IMG/VR virus record: IMGVR_UViG_3300009180_000225
Location: 1 to 23,145 of that record
From: a virus
DNA length: 23,145 nt
Strand: one strand, 5' to 3'
This document shows positions 16,301 through 23,145 of the stretch, one piece after another. Position numbers and translations under genes: made by a program. The notes beneath the pieces are model-generated. The model made no database searches and was not told the origin of the DNA. It worked only from the letters and a program-made list of their open reading frames with translations. Every line of letters starts with the position of its first letter. Within the stretch, counting starts at the first letter, position 1.

Positions 16301-16646
16301 TCTTCTTTTCCCTCATATTTAAGGGCAAATAAACATAGTTATTTATATTAACTGATTGATTACAAAAATTTTTTATTTCAGAAATTATTCTATCAATCTC
16401 TTGCCTATCTTCTATATCAAGATTATTAATAGTTATAGTTTTCTTAAAAGTAAGCTCTATTGTTGTTAAATCTTCTTTTTTCTCTACAAGATCAGATGTA
16501 ATTAGCTCTAGAGAACTTGAGTCATCAATAATGTTTATTTTTTCATTATTAAAATGCTCCCTTATAAATCCAAGCATTTTTGAAGAAAATACTTTTGATA
16601 TTAAACTTTCACTGCCATCCTTCTTTATGGCCTTAATCATAAGCAT
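16248..16646 (-). CDS. Small unknown tail-module protein
   Basis: A 132-aa protein of unknown function, rich in Ile, Lys, Asn and Glu. Residues 1-60 alternate helix and strand (MLMIKAIKKDG, KMLGFIREHFNNEKINIIDD), and 64-80 form a strand-rich stretch 'TIELTFKKTITINNLDI' followed by a helix (EIDRIISEIKNFC). The last 25 residues are basic (REKKNGNNRTGITGDRIERR) and are encoded within the first 53 nt of the next gene in another frame. The ATG overlaps the previous TAA as TAATG, so it is probably translationally coupled. A second ATG two codons in could also serve. No domain is recognised. By context it may be a small tail-completion or assembly factor. Confidence 0.6.
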   Translation of the reverse strand: MLMIKAIKKDGSESLISKVFSSKMLGFIREHFNNEKINIIDDSSSLELITSDLVEKKEDLTTIELTFKKTITINNLDIEDRQEIDRIISEIKNFCNQSVNINNYVYLPLNMREKKNGNNRTGITGDRIERRP

Positions 16647-17182
16647 TAGACTACCTCATAAGTTTTCATATCTTTTGATAATTCAAATTCTTTGTTTATT
16701 GTTTTTAATTTTGGATGAATCATCTCGATTGAGTATCTTCCGCTTGGAAGCTTGCACTCCCAATACCCATCTTTATCAGTTATAATATTTCTAATAAGAT
16801 CATTTTCTTTGTCAAAAACATTTATCGTCATACCATCAACAGGCTTTCCTGACGCTGTCTTTATCTTGCTGAAAACCTTTATTGAGCCTAGTACAAGTTT
16901 GCCCGATACGCTTCGCGCAGGGCGCTTCTGCTGGTCATCAATTGGTCCTGGCATGGCCATTGGCCTCTGTATCTGCTCTTCACTCTCAGCGGCCTCCTGA
17001 GGCTGATTCTGTGGTATTATAGGAGCTGCCTGTGGCTGAGACTCTGTAGCTTTTATTTTATTTATTTTTGTATTTAATATTTTTAAATTTGTATCTAATA
17101 CATCTATTTTATTCTCTATTTTTTTAAGAATAGATGGAAGTTCTAGAATTATCTCTAGAGCTGTTTTTTCAACCTCTGCCAT
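16646..17182 (-). CDS. Coiled-coil protein with carboxypeptidase-regulatory-like domain
   Basis: A 178-aa protein with three parts. Residues about 1-45 are a Leu/Ile/Lys heptad-like helix (ILKKIENKIDVLDTNLKIL). About 46-90 are a Pro/Gln/Glu-rich linker. About 95-178 are a beta-sandwich of the carboxypeptidase-regulatory-like/transthyretin-like type, with the diagnostic order 'ASGKPVDGMTINVFDKEND', then TDKDGYWECKLPSGRYSIEM. Such domains are adhesion or scaffold modules, not enzymes. With an N-terminal oligomerisation helix this suggests a trimeric or fibrous virion accessory, perhaps attached to the fibres encoded upstream or to the collar. AAGGTG lies 5 nt before the ATG, directly after the fibre gene's TAA. 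The linker is noticeably GC-richer than the flanks. Domain call fairly sure; role inferred. Confidence 0.7.
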   Translation of the reverse strand: MAEVEKTALEIILELPSILKKIENKIDVLDTNLKILNTKINKIKATESQPQAAPIIPQNQPQEAAESEEQIQRPMAMPGPIDDQQKRPARSVSGKLVLGSIKVFSKIKTASGKPVDGMTINVFDKENDLIRNIITDKDGYWECKLPSGRYSIEMIHPKLKTINKEFELSKDMKTYEVV

Positions 17183-17192
17183 TAAGCACCTT

Positions 17193-20100
17193 TTATAGTT
17201 CTGAGCGTACTACGTTCGATGCTTCTATTATACCAGAAGTGGTGAAACCTTGAGTTGCTGTTCTTAAAATTGATGATGTTGCCGATGGATTTGTCGGAAC
17301 TACTCCAACGGCCATATTTGATGTAGCTATAATATTTCTAACATCTGGTGATGCAGATGGTGAGCTACTCTGCATTGGAAGCTCAACAATTATATTTTCT
17401 TTATACCCAGTTGCTCCGCTTTGATAAGCTCCCATTCTATGAAAGAAACAAGAAGAAATAAATATATTTGATATAGAAAGATTTATTGGAGATGTTTCTG
17501 TTCCAGGAGATGAGTTACTTGGTCTTCCACAAAATAAAAAATACTCTTTTATAGAATTATCTGTATCTCTTTCTGAAGTGCCATAGGCAGATATATTTTC
17601 AAATCTTAGTGTAAATGTTGGTGTTGTTCCAGATTCAAATGTACCCTGATATATACAGAATGCAGTTGAAGAACCTGATGGCATAGCTGATGATTCATAC
17701 ACAAGATCTTTAATAGTTACACCTCTTATTATTCCAAGAGAATAAGATCCGGTCAAACCTCCTATCGCTGGGCCATCTTGAACTACGAATATTGCAGTGT
17801 TTGGATCTGGAACGCTGGATGATGCTGGCGAAGATATATCAGAACCTCTTTTTAGTACAGTGTTTGCTCCAGAACCAATTATTGATATATCTTGCTTTAT
17901 TGCTATTGGACTTGATATAGTATATTTTCCTTCTCTTATAAAAATAGATGGAATATAATTATCAAATACACTGGCCCTTCCATAGTTTATTGTATAGAAT
18001 AATTGAGAATAATTTACTGCAGATTGTATATCTGTAAAGTGTGCAAGCGATGTTGATTTTCCAACTATAATTTGTGATGCGACCTTCATATCCAGATGGT
18101 TTATAAAGAATCTTAAGTCTGTAAAATCAGAATTTGAATCTAAAACTCCAAGATAAGCGACAGATCTGTGTAAGAATGGAGAAACGCCATATGATATGGT
18201 ACCGCCAAATATAAAGTAAGCAATCTCTATCTCTCCATATTCATTTAATATTATATATGAAGTTTCAGACTTATATGTTTTTAATGTGGTAATTCCAGCA
18301 AATTCTTTTCTTATGCCATTTGCTATGTATGCACCAGGAGAAACATCAAAGGTTACATATGAACCATCAGTATCGGTACCGGTTAATACATTTCTTACTT
18401 CACAACCGGATATTATTCCTGCGGCTCTCAGCTCTCCCCTTGGTCCTTCGATATACTTCTCTACAAAACTTGGGCAAATTTGCTCAATGTCTATTGTTCC
18501 AAAGTTTCTTTTATCAATTATTGATGGAATACCTCCAGTCCCAGATGTTCCAAATATTCTTCCTGAACCATTTGAAAATAGACATCTTGATAGATGCAAA
18601 GTACTTTTTGATATTTCACTTTTTCCATAAATTGTACAACTCAAATCTGAAGATGGTGCAATAGTTGCTATAACCCTAATTACAACAAATGATGATCCAT
18701 CTGGAGATTTTATTTTATATAAATCAGAGTGTTTTAATGTGGATGGTGAAATATAACCACTAACAAATACCATTTCTCCAGTTGATCCAAATGAATCTTC
18801 TAGATATGCCATTCCATCGGTATTTATTTTGAGAAAATATGTCTCTCCAGACAATATAAAGTCTTTTGATATATCAACAACTGATGCATAAAATCCAGAT
18901 GAATATAATGCTCCACTTATTTCTAATCTTTTTGAATAAAATATTTGTGATGATTCTGTTGCAAATATATCAACCAACATAAATCCAGACAATTCATCTA
19001 TTTCTTCAAAATTTAACTCTGATATTGGTGCCGATCCTCTTAATATAACGACTGATGAATTTGTTGGTAGAGTACCAGAGAATGAGAAACCTGATGGAGC
19101 ATCAAGTAATGCTTCTGCAGCAGATAATGACTTTATTACAAATAATCCATCATCTAATATATCTGATGATCCGGTTATAACTACCAAATCTCCAACTCTT
19201 ATATCTAAACTTAAAAAGTTATTTAATAATGAGGTTATTCTTGGTGATCCTGAACCAAACGCTACATCATCCTTTGATAAAACTATCTTTTGCTCAAGAT
19301 CTCTAAATAATCTTCCATTTATAAAAGAAGAATTTCCATAAGATCCCTGCAAATTTACATCAATAAGGTGTGACAATCCCAATCCACTGGTTCCGTCGTT
19401 TGAACTGCCTGCAGATATTTTTATTGTTCTATTTTTTATGTCTCCAGAAAAATTTGGTAAAACGTGAGATATTGCAAATTCATATCCATAATTTGTTCTT
19501 AATTTATAGGCAAATGCGGACAAATGATTTAGCGCAAGTGATTCATTAATTTTTTCTATTACAGAATCTATTGATTGCTCTATTGATAAGGATGAGTTAT
19601 AGCAAGATATTGTTATAGGGCTATAATCATCAATTGTTATATCAAATGAATCTGATGTTGTGGTAATTAGACTTGGCATAAATCCAAATGAAGTTATAGC
19701 TGCTGCATTTGGATTTGCAACAATTACGTCTGGAGTATTTGAATATGTATTTCTCAATCTATATGTTGAATTTAAGCCATTTGTATTTAGATTTTTAAAA
19801 TTATTTTTTGTTATTTTTGCAGATGCAATCCCAGCAGAGTCACTATATAGTTTTCCATAAACAGAAACAGAAACTAATCCACCGCCTCCATCATCAACAA
19901 CTTCATTTATATAAAAACTTTTATTATCACTATCAGACAAGGCTCCAGATATTGTTAATATATCAAATTTTGAAATATCTTTTATTATTACTGGTATTGA
20001 ATCAAAAAATATTTCTGATACAGACGTTGTACTTGATGAAAATGAAATTATTGATTGCTCTACTATGGTTTCTTCAAATTTTGTTCCAGAGTATGCATCA

Positions 20101-20864
20101 TAAGATTTGCCCCATTTTACTATACCATTCTTTGTTAAATTTGCTAAATTTTCAGCAATTGCCTCGGCATTTCCTCCGGCAATTTCCTCTACTGCACCCT
20201 GTACAGAGTTAGACAAAATTGCAGAAGACACATTTGAATTATCAAAATAAACTTGATTTGCAGAGTGTGAATTATTTGTTGAGTTTATCGATGTTCCATC
20301 ATAATTAAAGTGATTTTCAACAATAGACTTTAATGTATTTTGTAAATTATCCCCAGAGAAAGTTTTTATTGCTTCACTTGATTCTATTTTTAATATAGAT
20401 TCTGTTGTTATTGCTTTTGCTTTATGCCTATTTATTGCCTCAACTGATATGTGAGCAGATATTTTTGAAGCAAGAATATCAACTTCAGACTGTATTCCTG
20501 CTATAATTGATGCAACAGAAGATATCTGTGATTGAAGAACTGTTGTTGGAAAATTTAATTTTAATTTTTGCTCGCTTATTGCTGCTGCATCTGCAACCTG
20601 ATCATCAAATATTGGACCAGATACTATACCGGCCTTATCAACAGCTTCTTTTTTTAGATTTCCAGAAGAATCAATTACACCAGATATTCTTTGGCCTACA
20701 GTCTGTCCTACATCACCCTGAGGATTTATGCCTAGTGTTTTTTCAATCTGAATAATTGCTGAGCGTAAGGAATTAACAATATCAGATGTTATTTCTGTTA
20801 TGTTATCCCTTACGATTGGAACTTCTGAAGGTGTATCTATTTGATTTGGGTATTTTGATTTCAT
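17193..20864 (-). CDS. Large tail fibre/spike protein with beta-helix
   Basis: A 1223-aa protein. The N-terminus (about 1-60) is helical, with 'DNITEITSDIVNSLRSAIIQ' and IEKTLGINPQG, a motif I associate with large phage structural proteins. Residues about 80-110 contain 'DDQVADAAAISEQKLKL', resembling the 'V..aAaI..sKL' motif frequent in fibres. About 110-260 are long helix and coil. About 260-800 are beta-rich modules rich in Ser and Asp. About 805-940 match the module shared with the neighbouring upstream protein (ELRAAGIISG, FINHLDMKV), and 'HFTDIQSAVNYSQ' at about 941 starts a pectin-lyase-like beta-helix with SIFIREGKYTI and IKQDISIIGSG, ending near the C-terminus. No catalytic depolymerase residues can be assigned. 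TAATG overlap (1 nt) with the upstream gene suggests coupling. Confidence 0.75.
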   Translation of the reverse strand: MKSKYPNQIDTPSEVPIVRDNITEITSDIVNSLRSAIIQIEKTLGINPQGDVGQTVGQRISGVIDSSGNLKKEAVDKAGIVSGPIFDDQVADAAAISEQKLKLNFPTTVLQSQISSVASIIAGIQSEVDILASKISAHISVEAINRHKAKAITTESILKIESSEAIKTFSGDNLQNTLKSIVENHFNYDGTSINSTNNSHSANQVYFDNSNVSSAILSNSVQGAVEEIAGGNAEAIAENLANLTKNGIVKWGKSYDAYSGTKFEETIVEQSIISFSSSTTSVSEIFFDSIPVIIKDISKFDILTISGALSDSDNKSFYINEVVDDGGGGLVSVSVYGKLYSDSAGIASAKITKNNFKNLNTNGLNSTYRLRNTYSNTPDVIVANPNAAAITSFGFMPSLITTTSDSFDITIDDYSPITISCYNSSLSIEQSIDSVIEKINESLALNHLSAFAYKLRTNYGYEFAISHVLPNFSGDIKNRTIKISAGSSNDGTSGLGLSHLIDVNLQGSYGNSSFINGRLFRDLEQKIVLSKDDVAFGSGSPRITSLLNNFLSLDIRVGDLVVITGSSDILDDGLFVIKSLSAAEALLDAPSGFSFSGTLPTNSSVVILRGSAPISELNFEEIDELSGFMLVDIFATESSQIFYSKRLEISGALYSSGFYASVVDISKDFILSGETYFLKINTDGMAYLEDSFGSTGEMVFVSGYISPSTLKHSDLYKIKSPDGSSFVVIRVIATIAPSSDLSCTIYGKSEISKSTLHLSRCLFSNGSGRIFGTSGTGGIPSIIDKRNFGTIDIEQICPSFVEKYIEGPRGELRAAGIISGCEVRNVLTGTDTDGSYVTFDVSPGAYIANGIRKEFAGITTLKTYKSETSYIILNEYGEIEIAYFIFGGTISYGVSPFLHRSVAYLGVLDSNSDFTDLRFFINHLDMKVASQIIVGKSTSLAHFTDIQSAVNYSQLFYTINYGRASVFDNYIPSIFIREGKYTISSPIAIKQDISIIGSGANTVLKRGSDISSPASSSVPDPNTAIFVVQDGPAIGGLTGSYSLGIIRGVTIKDLVYESSAMPSGSSTAFCIYQGTFESGTTPTFTLRFENISAYGTSERDTDNSIKEYFLFCGRPSNSSPGTETSPINLSISNIFISSCFFHRMGAYQSGATGYKENIIVELPMQSSSPSASPDVRNIIATSNMAVGVVPTNPSATSSILRTATQGFTTSGIIEASNVVRSEL

Positions 20865-23145
20865 TATGATATTCCAATTAGCTCAAAAAGATTATTAGAT
20901 TCAAATGTAAGTCTAACTCTATCAAATGATTGGCTTCCCAATGCAGTATTTTCTATAACTATAAAATGTGAATAATTATCATCTGGTTTATAACTATAAT
21001 TTATTGAATAAGAAAATCCACTTTTTACAGCTGGTAAAGATAAAAATACAACTTCTAAAGTTTGGTTATTTCTATATACTCTATATAAAGATATATTTAC
21101 ATTTATATACGTTGAAGAAGAATCAAGTACTACTGTTATTGTTTTTAACTTTTGATTTTTATAAATTTCAACTGGAACTGATAAAAACCCTCCAGATGCA
21201 AGTTGAACAGATGGCACCTGAAATGCTCCTGAAAGAAGGTTAAAGTCAATTCTTGTTGAGGATGATGATAACATTATAAATGGATCTGCTGCAGAAATTT
21301 TTGATGCAGATGATCCTGGATCATAGGGTATTTGTCCTGAATAAATCCAAAATGTTTTTTCAAAAGTTTTTGTTGAATTAAAATAATAATTATCTGATAT
21401 TATATTTCCAGAGATTGTTGCGTTTCCACCAACAATTATGTTGGAAGCAATTCTATCTGAATATGCATAATTTGGAGTAACGTTTCCTATTGACCAAACC
21501 GTATTTGCAGAAGGGTACATTGCAACGTCTGAAAATGATGGTGTAACAATTCCGCTTGATGATAATGTAAAACTATTGCTTATTGTAATATTTTTATATC
21601 TCATTGGGGATGATAATGGAGATTGCGCAAGATAAACTCTTCCGCTATTTAAAAACCTACAATTATTTATAAATATATTTCCTTTTGACCTTGTATTATT
21701 ATCAACTTCATAAAAGAATGGTCCGGAATAATCTGATATTATAAAGATTGTTTTTAATAAAGTAGAGGTAACTAATTTTTCAAATGTTATATTTTCAATA
21801 TTTAATTTAAATGTTAAATTATTTGTACCATCATTATTTACCAAGTCTATTCCAAGAATTCCAGTTTCTTTAAGATAGAGATTTGAGATATTTATTATTC
21901 CATAATTAAATCTATTGTGAAAATATGATGCTGATGATCCTGACGTATTAAAACCATCTCCAACAATCATAAATCCACTTGTTAAATTAAATTCTCCATC
22001 GGATGCATTTAATTTATAGACGGCCTCAACTATTGAAGAATCTCCCTCTCCTTTTATTGAGATTGGAAAATCTAAAAATAATCCATTTTTTATTATGTTA
22101 TTATGATAGGATATTCTTTCATTTGTACCGGGTGTATCAATTGATGCAAACCATGCTAGCAAAGATAGACTTGTACTATCAGTTATAGTTACTTTGTGCA
22201 AACCAGACTTTAAATGAACTTCTGGTATACCTGCTTTTGGAAATATTTCTGAAAATCTTTTTGCATATTTTATTGCATCAGGAATGTTTGTAAAATGACC
22301 CATTCCTGGCTGAGGACTTACGGTTATTGAATTTAATAACTTTAAGTCAAGATTATTTATAAATAATCTTTGATCTATTATGTCATAATATGTTGTTCTA
22401 TTTTCTATCGTTGCAAGTAAAAGGACTTTCTCTTCAGACCAAGGATAAAGACATATTGGATCCGGTCCTGAGAATACAAAATTTCCGTTATAATCTACTC
22501 CAACATAAACTTTGTCATTTTCAGAAAGTCCTGAGTTAATTCCAGAATTAAAGTTTTCTACTGCAGAAACTTCAAATCTTTTTCCTTCAACATAACAAAT
22601 TCCCGCCTCTATCGATACTATATAATTTCCTGATGAATATCCATCCAGATCTAGACCGGCAGATACCTTTAATCCGCTGACAACTCCAGATGATCTAAGC
22701 TCCATTATTGGAAGCTCTGTTAGCGTTGCCTTAAGTGCAGTAGATATATCCTTTTCTTCAATATTTCCTATATTTAATTTTGAAACTGATAGACTACCAT
22801 TTATTCCGCCATCAAATTTTCCTAAGTTATTTGTATAATGAATATTTGAAATTACAAGATTATTTTCTCTATTTATTTTTGAATTTAAGAAAATTGTCTT
22901 TGAAAAAGATCCTCCTACGCTATCAGCATAATTATATAGCGCTGCAGCGTCAGGTATAAATACCTCACATTCAAAATTTCCAAGATTTGATTGGATTTTT
23001 ATATAATTATTATCTCCAACTATTTTTTTCTTATTTTCATATTCATCTAACCAAACATAAGTTGTCAAATCTGATGTTATTTTTTCAAAATTTATTTGAA
23101 AAGAGGTTAGGCTACTATTATTTTTAAAATCTAAAATTTGATAAA
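20864..23145 (-). CDS. Tail fibre/spike protein with beta-helix, 5' end cut by window edge
   Basis: A fibre/spike protein whose frame is open to the right edge. The apparent start at 23068 is a TTG within a continuous reading frame (about 25 extra codons upstream, including YQILDFKNNSS and FQINFEKITSD), so the true start lies outside. Visible order: a beta-rich N-terminal part; the shared module at about 22720-22200 (ELRSSGVVSG, RLFINNLDLKL, MGHFTNIPDAIKYAKRF); a beta-helix at about 22200-21400 with repeats such as INISNLYLKE, LNIENITFEK and NIFINNCRF; and a C-terminal beta-sandwich of about 160 aa absent from its neighbour. The module and beta-helix fit a receptor-binding or polysaccharide-degrading spike, but no active site is identified. 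It ends in TAA overlapping the next ATG by one base. Confidence 0.75.
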   Translation of the reverse strand, partial: YQILDFKNNSSLTSFQINFEKITSDLTTYVWLDEYENKKKIVGDNNYIKIQSNLGNFECEVFIPDAAALYNYADSVGGSFSKTIFLNSKINRENNLVISNIHYTNNLGKFDGGINGSLSVSKLNIGNIEEKDISTALKATLTELPIMELRSSGVVSGLKVSAGLDLDGYSSGNYIVSIEAGICYVEGKRFEVSAVENFNSGINSGLSENDKVYVGVDYNGNFVFSGPDPICLYPWSEEKVLLLATIENRTTYYDIIDQRLFINNLDLKLLNSITVSPQPGMGHFTNIPDAIKYAKRFSEIFPKAGIPEVHLKSGLHKVTITDSTSLSLLAWFASIDTPGTNERISYHNNIIKNGLFLDFPISIKGEGDSSIVEAVYKLNASDGEFNLTSGFMIVGDGFNTSGSSASYFHNRFNYGIINISNLYLKETGILGIDLVNNDGTNNLTFKLNIENITFEKLVTSTLLKTIFIISDYSGPFFYEVDNNTRSKGNIFINNCRFLNSGRVYLAQSPLSSPMRYKNITISNSFTLSSSGIVTPSFSDVAMYPSANTVWSIGNVTPNYAYSDRIASNIIVGGNATISGNIISDNYYFNSTKTFEKTFWIYSGQIPYDPGSSASKISAADPFIMLSSSSTRIDFNLLSGAFQVPSVQLASGGFLSVPVEIYKNQKLKTITVVLDSSSTYINVNISLYRVYRNNQTLEVVFLSLPAVKSGFSYSINYSYKPDDNYSHFIVIENTALGSQSFDRVRLTFESNNLFELIGIS

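Noticed and set aside
1-23145. Extracellular contractile injection system or type VI secretion instead of phage
   Set aside because: The frameshifted G/GT chaperone pair, a long tape measure and fibre genes are phage-type, and no AAA+ ATPase or effector gene is seen. A tailocin or prophage cannot be excluded because flanks are missing.
1-23145. Stop-codon reassignment, as in some AT-rich phages
   Set aside because: TAA, TAG (for example the tube and 298-aa gene) and TGA (the 1668-aa gene) all end genes at sensible points, with downstream starts nearby.
1-23145. tRNA genes, CRISPR arrays, IS elements, attachment sites
   Set aside because: No cloverleaf-like, regularly repeated or transposase-like sequence was noticed on either strand. 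Non-coding space is at most about 80 nt between genes.

Overview
The window is a tail-module segment of a tailed phage or prophage with a contractile (myovirus-type) tail. It is AT-rich, and every supported gene lies on the minus strand, so transcription runs from high to low coordinates. No tRNA, integrase, IS element, CRISPR or host gene is visible. Strong Shine-Dalgarno sites before the sheath, tube and chaperone genes suggest a host that uses canonical SD initiation. TAA, TAG and TGA all end genes here, so the standard code applies. The host cannot be named from this sequence, and no head gene is present, so phage, prophage and tailocin cannot be fully separated.

Layout in transcription order. 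(1) 23145-17193: two large adjacent fibre/tail-spike proteins. The first runs off the right edge. They share a paralogous module plus a beta-helix of about 400 residues. (2) 17182-15491: a coiled-coil protein with a carboxypeptidase-regulatory-like beta domain, a small unknown protein, and a probable tail-terminator/completion protein just upstream of the sheath. (3) 15439-11528: an exceptionally long tail sheath (1092 aa) and the tail tube, with visibly higher GC than their neighbours, followed by a clear intrinsic terminator. (4) 11448-8639: the tail assembly chaperone locus (G and G-T proteins) and the tape measure protein. (5) 8603-1: a hub/tube-junction protein, a giant 1668-aa baseplate hub-like protein, an OB-fold/beta-helical spike protein, and the start of another gene cut by the left edge.

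The genes fit one assembly pathway. The chaperones coat the tape measure, the hub and spike form the baseplate centre on which the tube polymerises, the sheath assembles around the tube, and the terminator protein caps it. The fibres or spikes provide host contact.

The best hidden signal is a textbook programmed -1 ribosomal frameshift in the chaperone locus. A slippery A AAA AAA abuts the stop codon of the G gene, followed after 6 nt by a stem-loop. The -1 frame then stays open through a 33-codon bridge into the 104-aa ORF, giving a 307-aa fusion. Other notable points are the tandem paralogous spikes, the oversized sheath and hub, and the terminator that splits tube from chaperone expression. 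Apart from these, the window looks like a coherent tail module, and I see no evidence of a non-tail system.
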